Assembly: GCA_050049955.1 (NCBI GenBank)
Contig: JASFVG010000049.1
Coordinates: 1 to 16,327, forward strand
Direction: 5' to 3'
DNA: 16,327 nucleotides
Origin: SKLM01 sp050049955
GTDB lineage: Bacteria > Chloroflexota > Anaerolineae > B4-G1
Shown here one piece after another: positions 1-8,243 of the stretch; position 1 is the first letter of the stretch; each line of letters starts with the position of its first letter. The position numbers were made by a program, and so were the translations under genes. Under the pieces are notes generated by a model. That model was not told the DNA's origin, ran no database searches, and saw nothing but the letters and a program-made list of their open reading frames with translations.

Positions 1-1702
1 GGTTGAGCAGCCGGACCACCTCGAGAGCCGCTGCTCCTGCGTGGGCAACGGTGTCCGGTATGTCTCGGGGACCTTGGCAGCACCCCGCCAAGAAGACACC
101 GGCGGTGCTGGTTTCCACGGGCCTCAGTTTTGGGTGGGCTTCGGCAAACCATCCATCCGGCGTGCGGCCGAGGCCAAAGACACTGGCCACTCTGTCCGCC
201 TCCGGATATGGCTCAATGGCCGATTCGAGGATTACCAGGTCCACATCTGCAGACACCAGCCGTCCCAGGTCGGCATCCTCCGCCTTCACGCGCAGCTTGC
301 CATTCGACAACATCTCCACCTCAGCGCCACGACCGCGCACAAACGTGATTCCCTCTTCCTGCACACGCTCGTAGAACTCCTCGTATGCCTTGCCGAAGGC
401 CCGCATATCCATATAGAAGTCGTAGACCTCGGCGCCCGTCTTGTCGCGCACCTGGTGTGCATGCTTGAGGGCATACATACAGCAGAAGCGAGAACAGTAG
501 ATGTGCGCGTTCTCGTCGCGGCTACCGACGCAGTGGAGGATGGCGACACTCTCCGGAACCTTTCCTTCGTCAGTCACGATCTTACCCTCAGTGGGACCGC
601 TGGCGTTGGTGAGGCGCTCGAACTGAAGGCCTGTGAGGATGTTGGGAGACTCGCCGTAGGAGTACTGCGGCAGCTGACTGGGCTCCCACATGGCAAAACC
701 TGTCGCGACGACGATGGTTCCGACATCGAGGTCTATTAGCTCGTCCGCTTGCTCGAAGTCGACGGCGCCGGTGGGGCAGAGCTTGGCGCACGCCCCGCAA
801 CGCCCGTCCCGCTGGAAGTAGATGCAGTGCTCTGTGTCTAGCACCGGGACGTTAGGGATTGCCTGAGCAAAAGGTCGGTAGATGGCCTTTCGCTGGCCCA
901 TCCCCGCTTCGTAGCCCGTGTCAGTAACTTTCGCAGGGCACTTTTCCTGGCACAGACCGCAGCCGGTGCACAGCTCCTCATCGACATACCGAGCTCGCTT
1001 GCGAACACGGACCTTGAAGCTGCCGATGTATCCGGAGACGTCCTCGACCTCACTGTAGGTCAGAAGCGTGATCTTGGGATGCCGACCGGCATCCATCATT
1101 TTCGGGCCGAGGATTCAGGTACTACAGTCTAGAGTGGGGAACGTCTTGTCAAGCTGGGCCATTCGCCCCCCGATGGAGGGTTCTTTCTCCACCAGGTAGA
1201 CTTGATAGCCTGCGTCGGCAATGGACAGCGCGGCTTGGATACCGGCTATTCCACCTCCCACGACCAAGGCGGCCTCAGTGACTGGCTCTTGGCGAGGCTC
1301 AAGGGGAGCGTGATAGGCGACGCGCGCCACGGCGGAGCGCGTGAGACGTTTGGCCTTCTCCGTTGCCCTCTCCTTGTCCTTAATTGTCCAGGAGACATGC
1401 TCGCGGATGTTGGCCATCTCGAAGAAGTAGGGGTTGAGCCCAGCCCCCTCCAGCGCGCGCTGGAAAGTCGGCTCATGCATGCGTGGGGTGCAGGAGGCCA
1501 CCACCACCCGGTTTAGGTCGTGTTCCTGGATGTCCTCCTGAATCGTGTTCTGCCCAGGCTCGGAACACATGTACTGGTGCTTTCTAGCAATGACCACGCC
1601 GGGCAGATCGGCGGCCATCTCCACCACGTTGTCCACATCTACCGTAGCGGCGATGTTGACGCCGCATTCACAGATGTATACCCCAATACGCGGTTCTTCC
1701 AT
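1..1702 (-). CDS. hdrA: Heterodisulfide reductase subunit A, selenocysteine-containing (C-terminus cut by window edge)
   Basis: Iron-sulfur flavoprotein core of a heterodisulfide-reductase-type complex; HdrA FAD is the proposed site of flavin-based electron bifurcation. The frame is open from ATG 1702 (AAGGAG 8 nt upstream, 12 nt after the hdrB stop) to the window edge, apart from one TGA at 1115-1117. I read this TGA as selenocysteine, residue 196, because it replaces the second conserved Cys of the HdrA motif TLDCxxC-ILxPKM: here TLDCST-U-ILGPKM. Visible: N-terminal cluster cysteines C11, C13, C46, C71; FAD Rossmann GGGIAG at 149-154; ferredoxin motif C245, C248, C251, C255; a later C-x7-C-x2-C-x3-C group; and the FAD-closing GCCQGPRDIPDTVAHAG near the edge. 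About 567 residues are visible; the usual C-terminal 2[4Fe-4S] domain would lie outside. Family is certain; Sec rather than nonsense is very likely. Confidence 0.93.
1069..1098 (-). promoter_or_regulatory. Bacterial SECIS-like stem-loop of hdrA
   Basis: Perfect 7-bp stem GGATGCC/GGCATCC closed by a GGTC tetraloop (core 1077-1094), extended by a lower TGAT/ATCA stem across a 4-nt 3' bulge (CAAG). The apical loop starts 27 nt after the UGA and has G in its first positions, in line with the known bacterial SECIS pattern (about 16-37 nt, G near the loop start). The E. coli fdhF SECIS loop also carries GGUC. It lies within the coding frame, as expected for bacterial SelB-dependent recoding. Confidence 0.8.
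1115..1117 (-). other. In-frame UGA read as selenocysteine (Sec196 of HdrA)
   Basis: The TGA interrupts an HdrA frame that continues without another stop for over 370 codons. It sits exactly where HdrA homologues have Cys or Sec in the TLDCxxC-ILxPKM motif. A SECIS-like hairpin begins 20 nt downstream. The second HdrA-type gene in the window has TGA at the same alignment position. Confidence 0.9.
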
Positions 1703-1714
1703 TGCGCGAACTCC

Positions 1715-2614
1715 TTACGTAGTCTCTGCTTCGGCGAGTGTCTTCAACACCGGCTCTGCCGACACAATGTGTCGCTTCAAGAGCAGGTCACTTGGTGGCA
1801 GGCCAAAGGCAAGGCCGATCAACTGAGGTAGAAACAGGATAGGCACGCTCAGCTGCTGTCCCATGACCTGCGAAACCTGGTTCTGATAGCCGTCCAAGTT
1901 CATATGGCACATGGGGCAGACCACGGCCACACAATCGGCGGGTCTGCAAGCGGTCAGGATCTCGCCGACCATATGATGACCCACCCTTGGCTTGGTCATC
2001 AACAGAGAGGTGCCGCAGCAAGCCGCCCCGCGGTTGTGTCGGTGGACCGTGGCCCCAAGCGCCTCGAGGATTGCGACCATCGACTTCGGCTTCTCATCGT
2101 CGTCGAATGGGCTGAAGGGGCGGACGGTTTGGCAACCATAGTACGGGGCGACAGTCAAGCCAGTAAGCGGACGTTCGACTCTCTCGGCTATCTCCTCCGG
2201 CGAGAAATCGACGGCCAGGACATCCATCAAATGGCGCGTCCTCACAGTATTGTGGAACGTCAGCCCCTCCACCTCTAGTGCCTTGTTGACTGTCCTGAGC
2301 AGCGCTGCATCATCACCGACGGCTTTGGAAGCGCGTCGGAAGTTGGTATAGCATGCGCTGCAGACGGCGATCATGTCGATGGGGGACTCCGCCGGCCCGC
2401 CGCCGGCGGCTTGCTCTGCGAGGGCTAGGTTGCGGGCCGGTAGCGTAACGCCGAGAAGGTCACTCTGGACCGAAGCCGCGCTGGCCCCGCAGCAGGTCCA
2501 GTCCTCCAGCTCCGTCACCTCCGCGCCCAGTGCCTCCAGCACCAACAGCGTGGAGATCTTGTACTCCAGAGCGGACCCTTCAGCTGAGCAGCCGGGATAG
2601 AGATGATATCTCAT
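1715..2614 (-). CDS. hdrB: Heterodisulfide reductase subunit B (CCG-domain protein)
   Basis: Catalytic subunit of HdrABC-type complexes; the family binds two non-cubane [4Fe-4S] clusters and reduces a disulfide or similar substrate. The 299 residues match the usual length. Both CCG motifs are complete: C9, C41-C42, C85, C88 and C161, C199-C200, C233, C236. ATG 2614 overlaps the hdrC stop as ATGA, indicating translational coupling. hdrA follows 12 nt downstream. No signal peptide or membrane segment is evident, so a cytosolic location is expected. In a bacterium without coenzymes M and B the physiological disulfide is unknown; this cannot be read from the sequence. Confidence 0.94.
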   Translation of the reverse strand: MRYHLYPGCSAEGSALEYKISTLLVLEALGAEVTELEDWTCCGASAASVQSDLLGVTLPARNLALAEQAAGGGPAESPIDMIAVCSACYTNFRRASKAVGDDAALLRTVNKALEVEGLTFHNTVRTRHLMDVLAVDFSPEEIAERVERPLTGLTVAPYYGCQTVRPFSPFDDDEKPKSMVAILEALGATVHRHNRGAACCGTSLLMTKPRVGHHMVGEILTACRPADCVAVVCPMCHMNLDGYQNQVSQVMGQQLSVPILFLPQLIGLAFGLPPSDLLLKRHIVSAEPVLKTLAEAETT

Positions 2615-3189
2615 CGCTGCGCCTCCAGTTCCTCCACCCGCTCGAACAGTTTGTCCAGGCGTCCCTCGCCAGCAAGCTTCGGCATTTCCGGATGGATCTT
2701 CCCGCGAGCGAACATGGTAAACCCCAGGCCAGCGAAGTTGACGGCGCCCAGCGGGTCAGCACTCAGCAAGTACCGCGCCATGAATTCCATCTCCCGCATT
2801 CGCCCATACCGGCGCACGACGCCGTTGAAGACCTGGTAGAAGAGCGTACTCTTGGGCCACTTGGCGACCCCGTCCTTAATCGCCCTCTCCTTCAGACGCG
2901 TGATGGTCTCGGTTAGAGGGATGCCGCGCGGACAGCGCACCTGGCACTCATAGCAGAGGCTACAAAGCCACATTGTGCGGCTTCGCAGCACCTCGTCCGT
3001 TAGGCCAAGCTGTACCATGCGCCACATCCGACGCGGACTGAGGTCCATTGCCGGAGCAGCCGGGCACGAAGCCGTACAAGTGCCGCATTGGATGCAGCGG
3101 CGAAGAAGATTCCCCTCCGAGCCAAGCTGATCGGCAAAGCCAGGGTCGCGCTTTGCCGCAGTCAAGTCAAAGACATCGGGATTCGCCAA
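2611..3189 (-). CDS. hdrC: Heterodisulfide reductase subunit C (2[4Fe-4S])
   Basis: Ferredoxin-like relay between HdrA and HdrB. Two [4Fe-4S] motifs are visible: C32-x2-C35-x2-C38-x3-C42-P and C76-x2-C79-x2-C82-x3-C86-P, as in HdrC. At 192 residues it is of normal size. I chose the TTG start at 3189 because a perfect AGGAGG lies 6 nt upstream; the longer frame beginning at another TTG (3210) would place that ribosome site inside the gene. It is the first gene after a noncoding gap, so hdrCBA may be a separately initiated unit. The stop overlaps hdrB (ATGA). Confidence 0.93.
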   Translation of the reverse strand: MANPDVFDLTAAKRDPGFADQLGSEGNLLRRCIQCGTCTASCPAAPAMDLSPRRMWRMVQLGLTDEVLRSRTMWLCSLCYECQVRCPRGIPLTETITRLKERAIKDGVAKWPKSTLFYQVFNGVVRRYGRMREMEFMARYLLSADPLGAVNFAGLGFTMFARGKIHPEMPKLAGEGRLDKLFERVEELEAQR

Positions 3190-3195
3190 AGGTGC

Positions 3196-3201
3196 CCTCC
3201 T
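3196..3201 (-). promoter_or_regulatory. Shine-Dalgarno AGGAGG deciding the TTG start of hdrC
   Basis: Perfect AGGAGG with 6-nt spacing to TTG 3187-3189. It rules out the longer reading that would start at 3210. Confidence 0.8.
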
Positions 3202-3210
3202 CTCAATCAA

Positions 3211-3574
3211 TTACGGTTTCTATCCCTTGCAGGATGCTCGCGACGCCCTCTCGACCCGACACTGGCTGTGCATCTAGTCTACCCTTCTTATGCCGTGTTC
3301 TTATAGGGGGCGACGAGGGTCGTCGGGGCCCCGGGCATCGCCCACGGCCTCAGTGCAACGCCGACTGATGCTCCAGTGCCGATTCACTTACGTCGAAACC
3401 ACAGATAACGCAGGCCCTTTCCCCCCATATCAAGGTCCTGCTGGTCAAACAACATCAGGTCTCCATCTTACGCCTTACTGGGCATCTGGCTGTCGCCCGT
3501 GACCTCCAAGTCGGAGGGTCGCAAGCCGGAGGATGTCCACAAGAGCCGTGATGGTCTCTCGCGGGCGTCGAATT
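3211..3574 (-). other. Noncoding gap between mvhD-like gene and hdrCBA, with hairpins
   Basis: No convincing gene is seen. Read on the minus strand it holds: an imperfect hairpin at 3501-3520 (CCTCC/GGAGG with a bulged extension); two copies of CCTCCGRCTTG spaced 15 nt apart (3507-3517 and 3522-3532); and a perfect 6-bp hairpin CGACGA-CCC-TCGTCG at 3311-3325, flanked by G4 and C5 runs that could extend it. No T-tract follows, so these are not classic intrinsic terminators. A weak TTGATA/TTATCT pair (19-nt spacer) is the best promoter-like match. As the longest gap in the window, it is the likely place for hdrCBA transcription control. Confidence 0.4.
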
Positions 3575-4012
3575 CTAGGGCGAACGGGCTTTGCGCGCCA
3601 GTCTCTGCTCCAGCGGAGGTAGCTGTCGCAGTGTTTCCGTGAAGCTGCGCACGGTCTCAGCGAAGAGATTCCCCTCTGAAGAGGAGACCCATTTCACAAG
3701 GAACCGCTCCTTCTCGATGCCCGTGAACTCGAGCAGCGCCTTCAGGACTGGCATGCGTCGGGCAGTCCGATGGTTGCCAGTGCTGTAGTGACAGTCGCCA
3801 ATGTGACATCCCAGAACCATCACGCCATCTGCCCCCTCACGAAAGGTGCGGATGATCAGTTCCGGGGAGACGCGTCCCGAGCACGGAACGCGGATGATCT
3901 TCAGATTGGGTGGATACTTGAGCCGTCCCGACCCGGCCAGATCCGCTCCGGCGTAGCTGCACCAGTTGCAGAGGAAGCCAATGATCTTCGGTTCGTAGGT
4001 CTTCTCATCCAT
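3575..4012 (-). CDS. mvhD: MvhD-like electron transfer protein (hydrogenase iron-sulfur subunit)
   Basis: MvhD-family [2Fe-2S] protein; in methanogens it carries electrons from the hydrogenase to HdrA, and FlxD and BamF are relatives. The family signature is clear: FLCNWCSYAGADLAG (C15, C18), the VPCSGRV motif (C44), and LGCHIGDCHY (C69, C73). All cluster positions are Cys; no Sec codon occurs. I prefer ATG 4012 (145 residues) because GAGGA lies 7-8 nt upstream and family homology begins at once. A GTG at 4051, overlapping the upstream stop as GTGA, would add 13 residues and cannot be excluded. It is the only MvhD in the window, so it may serve both HdrA systems and the hydrogenase. Confidence 0.92.
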   Translation of the reverse strand: MDEKTYEPKIIGFLCNWCSYAGADLAGSGRLKYPPNLKIIRVPCSGRVSPELIIRTFREGADGVMVLGCHIGDCHYSTGNHRTARRMPVLKALLEFTGIEKERFLVKWVSSSEGNLFAETVRSFTETLRQLPPLEQRLARKARSP

Positions 4013-4047
4013 AGCGGTATCCTCAAGCCGTGATCGCACAGCGCGTC

Positions 4048-5835
4048 TCACGCTGGTACAAGCTCCCTCTCAAGCACCGACATCGCGCTCATAGCGCCTA
4101 GCATCTCAGAGATCAGCTGGCGGTCGGTGAAGTGCCGCAACATAATGGCCTTAGAAGGACACGCCGCTGCACACGTGCCACAGCCTTTGCACAACGCCTC
4201 GACCACGTGCGCGACGCCACGGTCCTCGAGTAGCTCGATCGCTGAGTAGGGACAGGTCTCGGTACACTGACCACAGCCGACGCATACCATCTCGTCCACC
4301 AGGGCGGTGGCAGCTTCTACCTCCACTTCACCTTGACCGATCAGCGACAGCACCCGGGCGGCAGCGGCGGCCCCCTGCGCAACCGAGTCAGGGATGTCCC
4401 GCGGGCCCTGAGCACACCCGGCTATGAACACGCCATCAGTCGTCGTGCCCACCGGGTCCAGCTTGGGGTGCCTTTCCTTGAACCAGCCTTCCTGATCGCA
4501 GCTTATGCCGAACAGGTGAGCCACCTCTTCCGCGTCGTGACGAGGCTCGAGTCCCACGCTCAGGATCACCATGTCTACCGGAATCCGCATCTGCCGTCCC
4601 AATGCCCTGTCCTCTACGTAAACGGCCAGCCTGTCGTCCTCGGGCAGGATCTCGGACGGGCGCCCATTGATGAAGACGGTGCCCTCCTCCTGGAGGCGCC
4701 TGTAGAATGCCTCATAGGCCTTTCCGCCAGTACGCATGTCGATATAGCACTCGTAGATCCGTGCATCGGTCTTGCCACGGACGAGATGAGCCAGCTTCAG
4801 CGAGTACATGCAGCAAACCTCAGAGCAGTAGGGGTTGTAGTTGTCGTCCCGGCTGCCGACGCAATGGATGATGGCGACACTCTCCGGTTCTGTGTCCCCA
4901 TCCCGAAGATGAATACGTCCACCGGTAGGCCCCGTTCCGCTCAGCATTCGCTCGATCTCCATGCTGGTGAAGACGTTGGGGTAGCGACCGTAGCCGTATG
5001 CGGAGATGCGCCGGGCGTCGAAGGCGTCGTAGCCGGTCGCGAGGATGATGTTGCCCACCTCCAGATCGAGCAGCTCGTCCTCCTGGCTGTAGTCAATCGC
5101 ATCTGCTTCGCAGACAACCTCGCACGTCCCGCATCGGCCCAACGTGTGTTGCAGGCAATGCGCGCGGTCGATCACCGGGACCTTCGGAACCGCTTGAGCA
5201 AAGGGGATGAAGACACTGCCGCGCTTTGACAAGCCTACATCGAACTCCGAGAATAGCGGGAGCGGCTCTTTGTCGGTGATGTCCTCCAGCTTGATGGCGC
5301 CGGTTGGACAGACAAAGGCACAAGCGCCGCAGGCAATACAGGCTTCGGAGAACCTGAAGAATGGGCTCCCCACTTCCCGGTCCACGCCACGGCCCACGAA
5401 ACTGATGGCGCTCTGCCCGATCAGCTCCTCGCACACCCGTACGCAGAGCCCACACAGGTAGCAGAGCTCGTCTTCAGGGCCGGGCTCGAACCGGGTCTCA
5501 GTGACCCCCATGCTGGCCGCGATCTCCTGTATCTCCGGGGAGCTGGGGCATCGAGCAACCAGCAGTTCGGCCAGCATCCTTCTTCCCGTGAGCACCCGAT
5601 CGGACGCCGTTTGCACCTCAATCTCCCACCGGATGGGGTAGTTGCAGGACGTCACCAGCCGCGACCGGCCATTGTACGTGATCTCCACAGTGCAGAGGCG
5701 ACACGCACCGTAGGGCTCAAGGGCAGGATGATGACACAGCGCCGGGATTTGAATGCCGAGGTCATTCGCCGCCCTCAGGATCGTCGTTCCCTCTTCAACT
5801 TCGATGCTTTGCCCGTCAATCGTGACTGGTATCAT
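4048..5835 (-). CDS. Fusion protein: NuoG-type N-terminal Fe-S domains + HdrA C-terminal half
   Basis: 595 residues of composite build. Residues 1-185 resemble the N-terminus of NuoG/HydA-type subunits: a plant-type [2Fe-2S] domain (C34, C45, C48, C64) and a 2[4Fe-4S] segment (C125, C128, C131, C135; C166, C169, C172, C176). The usual intervening His/Cys cluster motif is not recognisable (only C96). From about residue 200 it aligns to HdrA: compare FIPFAQAVPKVPVID here with YRPFAQAIPNVPVLD in the hdrA of this window. It then has C227, C235, C238, C242, IIHCVGSRD, C337/C341/C342 and the FAD-closing GCAQGPRDIPDSVAQGA. Two ferredoxin motifs finish it (C518-C528, C549-C559). It lacks the HdrA Rossmann GxGxxG and Sec region, which the short HdrA gene upstream supplies. 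ATG 5835, AAGGA upstream. Likely passes NADH electrons from NuoF to a bifurcating flavin (inference). Confidence 0.88.
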   Translation of the reverse strand: MIPVTIDGQSIEVEEGTTILRAANDLGIQIPALCHHPALEPYGACRLCTVEITYNGRSRLVTSCNYPIRWEIEVQTASDRVLTGRRMLAELLVARCPSSPEIQEIAASMGVTETRFEPGPEDELCYLCGLCVRVCEELIGQSAISFVGRGVDREVGSPFFRFSEACIACGACAFVCPTGAIKLEDITDKEPLPLFSEFDVGLSKRGSVFIPFAQAVPKVPVIDRAHCLQHTLGRCGTCEVVCEADAIDYSQEDELLDLEVGNIILATGYDAFDARRISAYGYGRYPNVFTSMEIERMLSGTGPTGGRIHLRDGDTEPESVAIIHCVGSRDDNYNPYCSEVCCMYSLKLAHLVRGKTDARIYECYIDMRTGGKAYEAFYRRLQEEGTVFINGRPSEILPEDDRLAVYVEDRALGRQMRIPVDMVILSVGLEPRHDAEEVAHLFGISCDQEGWFKERHPKLDPVGTTTDGVFIAGCAQGPRDIPDSVAQGAAAAARVLSLIGQGEVEVEAATALVDEMVCVGCGQCTETCPYSAIELLEDRGVAHVVEALCKGCGTCAAACPSKAIMLRHFTDRQLISEMLGAMSAMSVLERELVPA

Positions 5836-5853
5836 ATGGCAACATCCTTGTCG

Positions 5854-7707
5854 CTAAGCCACAACCACAGCGTCAAATCGACAGGTATCCAGGCAGACGC
5901 CACAACGGATGCACAGATCCTGATCTATGCGGTGAGGCTCTTTTCGCTCGCCGGTGATCGCCTCCTGGGGACACTGCCGGGCACAGGAAGTGCAGCCCGT
6001 ACACGCCTCAGGATCAATGGTGTAGGTAATCAGCGCCTTGCAGACCGCCGCCGGGCACCTGCGCTCCTGAATGTGCGCCTCATACTCGTCGCGGAAGTAG
6101 CGGAGAGTGGATAGCACCGGGTTGGCCGCCGTCTGGCCCAGGGCACAGAGGGAAAATCCCTGCAACAGATCGCCCAGCTCCTCTAGCAAGGCGATATCGC
6201 CGCTCCGCCCCTCCCCCTCGCAGATGCGGTTCAGTATCCTCAGGCTGCGTGCAATCCCCTCCCGGCAGGGGGTGCACTTACCGCACGACTCCTCCCGCAG
6301 GAAGTTGAGGAAGTACCGAGCCACGTCCACCATGCAGGTGTCCTCATCCATCACGATCATACCGCCAGAGCCCATCATGGAGCCAACCCTGGTCAGTTCG
6401 TCGAAGTCCACCGGAAGGTCTAGCAGGCTCTCGGGGATGCAGCCGCCAGACGGGCCCCCGGTCTGCACAGCCTTGAATTCCTTCCCGCCCGGGATTCCAC
6501 CACCGATGTCGAAGATGATCTCCCGCAAAGTGATGCCCATGGGCACTTCCACCAGCCCCGTGTTGTTGACCTTGCCCACCAGAGAGAAGATCTTCGTACC
6601 AGGGCTGTTCTCGGTCCCCAGGCTTCTGTACCACTCCCAGCCCTTGTTGATGATGTGCGGCACGTTTGCCCAGGTTCCGACGTTGTTGAGAGTACTCGGT
6701 TTCTCCCACAGCCCGCGCTCCACCGAGTGAACGTACTTGGCCCTCGGCTCCCCCACATCTCCCTCTAGCGAACGCATCAGCGCGCTGGACTCACCGCACA
6801 CGAATGCCCCGCCGCCTCGGGCAATCTGCACGTCGAAACCAAAGCCTGATCCCAGGATGTCCTCACCCAGCAGGCCGTACTCTCGTGCCGCTTCCAGTGC
6901 AAGTTCGAAGTTCTCCACCGCCAGTGGATACTCGTGGCGCACGTAGATGTAACCCTCGGAGCTGCCGATAGCATAGGCCCCGATGACCATCCCCTCCAGC
7001 ACCAGGTGTGGGTTTCCCTCCAGCGTGCTCCGATTCATGTACGCCCCCGGGTCGCCCTCGTCCGCGTTACAGATGACGTACCTCGGCTCCCCCTCCGCGT
7101 GGCGACAGGTCTCCCACTTCCGCCCCGTCGGGAAACCCGCCCCACCGCGCCCTCGCAGCCCCGACCGCTTCACGACGTCGACTATCTCTTCCGGCTCCAT
7201 GGTGTGCAGGGCTTTCGCCAGGGCCGCGTACCCATCACGCGCGATGTAGTCGTCAATGCTGGTGGGATCGATGAAGCCGTTATCCCCCAGGATGACACGC
7301 TTCTGATGCGCATAGAAAGGCACATCGTGCTCGTGTACAACGGTCTCACCTGTCTGCGGATGCTCATATAGCAGCCGCTCAATGGCGTTCCCTTTGACCG
7401 CAGTCTCCGACACGATCTCCGGCACGTCCTTCACCTGCACTCGCTGATAGAAGATGTTCTCAGGACGCACAACCACGAGCGGGCCGCGCTCGCAGAAGCC
7501 GTGACAACCCGTGGTAAGGACGTCTATTTGGTCGGCCAGCCCCTGCCTCTCAATCTCCTCCCGAAAGGCCGCCGTCACCGGTTCGCACCCGCTCGCCAGA
7601 CATCCCGTGCCAGCACAGACCGTCACGCAGCTCCTATCAGGCTCCCTGGAGGCCTGCAGACGTTCACGGAACTGGTCTAGCTCCTCAGGGCTGTGCAGCG
7701 TTATCAC
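5854..7707 (-). CDS. nuoF: NuoF/HydB-type NADH-oxidising subunit with C-terminal 2[4Fe-4S] domain
   Basis: FMN- and NAD(H)-binding 51-kDa-type subunit, 617 residues, the length of HydB/HndC rather than plain NuoF. Domains in order: thioredoxin-like [2Fe-2S] domain (C31, C36, C68, C72); FMN/NADH-binding core with GLRGRGGAGFPTGRKW (183-198) and GGGAFVCGESSALM; SLBB-like region; N3-type cluster ESCGKCTPC (C475, C478, C481, with C521); and a ferredoxin domain (C569-C579, C599-C609). It starts with GTG at 7707, overlapping the nuoE stop as GTGA, with AGGAGG 7 nt upstream. Complex I membrane or NuoD genes are absent, so it is a soluble NADH module as in bifurcating hydrogenases or BamGHI. Confidence 0.95.
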   Translation of the reverse strand: MITLHSPEELDQFRERLQASREPDRSCVTVCAGTGCLASGCEPVTAAFREEIERQGLADQIDVLTTGCHGFCERGPLVVVRPENIFYQRVQVKDVPEIVSETAVKGNAIERLLYEHPQTGETVVHEHDVPFYAHQKRVILGDNGFIDPTSIDDYIARDGYAALAKALHTMEPEEIVDVVKRSGLRGRGGAGFPTGRKWETCRHAEGEPRYVICNADEGDPGAYMNRSTLEGNPHLVLEGMVIGAYAIGSSEGYIYVRHEYPLAVENFELALEAAREYGLLGEDILGSGFGFDVQIARGGGAFVCGESSALMRSLEGDVGEPRAKYVHSVERGLWEKPSTLNNVGTWANVPHIINKGWEWYRSLGTENSPGTKIFSLVGKVNNTGLVEVPMGITLREIIFDIGGGIPGGKEFKAVQTGGPSGGCIPESLLDLPVDFDELTRVGSMMGSGGMIVMDEDTCMVDVARYFLNFLREESCGKCTPCREGIARSLRILNRICEGEGRSGDIALLEELGDLLQGFSLCALGQTAANPVLSTLRYFRDEYEAHIQERRCPAAVCKALITYTIDPEACTGCTSCARQCPQEAITGERKEPHRIDQDLCIRCGVCLDTCRFDAVVVA

Positions 7708-8240
7708 TGTTCCGCCTCCTGCTTCGCCCCTCGGAGCTTCTTGATGATTCGCGCCGCCTTTGCCCCTGTCATCTGACCATGATACTCGTTGTCCACCATG
7801 ATCACCGGACCTAGGGCACAGGCGCCCACGCAGTTGACGGTCTCCAAGGTGAACTCGAGCTCCGCGTCCGTCTCACCGGCCCGAATCCCGATCTCTCGCT
7901 CCAGGGCATCCACTATCTTGACCGCCCCGCGCACGTGGCAGGCAGTGCCCGTGCAGACGTGGACGACGTGCCTACCCCTCGGCTCCAGGCTGAAAGCTCT
8001 ATAGAAGGTTGCCAGTCTGAATGCCTTGGACGCTGGGATCTCCAGCTGATTAGCCACATAACGCAGCGTGCCCTCGGGCAGGTAGTTCACTTCATCCTGT
8101 ACGTCCTGCATGATGGCGATGATGGCTGAGGGCGCTCGATGGTGCCGGTCCAGAATGGCATCGATGACGGCGATGTCCATCCCCAGGCCCGCGCCCTTTC
8201 GTTTCCCGTTGTTGCTTTGGAGGGATTCGCTTGAGCCCAT
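7704..8240 (-). CDS. nuoE: NuoE/HydC-type thioredoxin-like [2Fe-2S] subunit
   Basis: 24-kDa NADH dehydrogenase-type subunit that partners NuoF. The [2Fe-2S] ligands are C96, C101, C137 and C141 in VCTGTACHVRGA and NCVGACALGPV. The N-terminal helical part, with YLPEGTLRYVA, is typical of the family. The 178 residues match. I chose ATG 8240 because TGAGGAG lies 6 nt upstream and overlaps the end of the preceding HdrA fragment; M21 (MDIAVIDAIL), where family homology begins, is an alternative start. The gene lies 3 nt after one stop and overlaps nuoF, so it is tightly co-translated. Confidence 0.94.
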   Translation of the reverse strand: MGSSESLQSNNGKRKGAGLGMDIAVIDAILDRHHRAPSAIIAIMQDVQDEVNYLPEGTLRYVANQLEIPASKAFRLATFYRAFSLEPRGRHVVHVCTGTACHVRGAVKIVDALEREIGIRAGETDAELEFTLETVNCVGACALGPVIMVDNEYHGQMTGAKAARIIKKLRGAKQEAEQ

Positions 8241-8243
8241 GGA

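Noticed and set aside
1115..1117. TGA in hdrA as a nonsense mutation or pseudogene
   Set aside because: The frame stays open and fully HdrA-like for >370 codons after it, the position is a known Cys/Sec site, a SECIS-like hairpin follows, and a second gene has the same arrangement.
3384..3455. 23-residue minus-strand ORF with GGAG upstream
   Set aside because: Too short, no recognisable motif, lies in the hairpin-rich gap; probably chance.
4333..5229. 298-codon plus-strand open frame
   Set aside because: Antisense shadow of the NuoG-HdrA fusion in GC-rich DNA; no family motifs and no supporting ribosome site. The same holds for other long plus-strand frames (41-739, 12937-13521, 14279-14902).
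4048..8240. Respiratory complex I (nuo operon)
   Set aside because: Only E, F and a partial G-like region are present; no NuoB/C/D/I or membrane subunits, and the G-like part is fused to HdrA.
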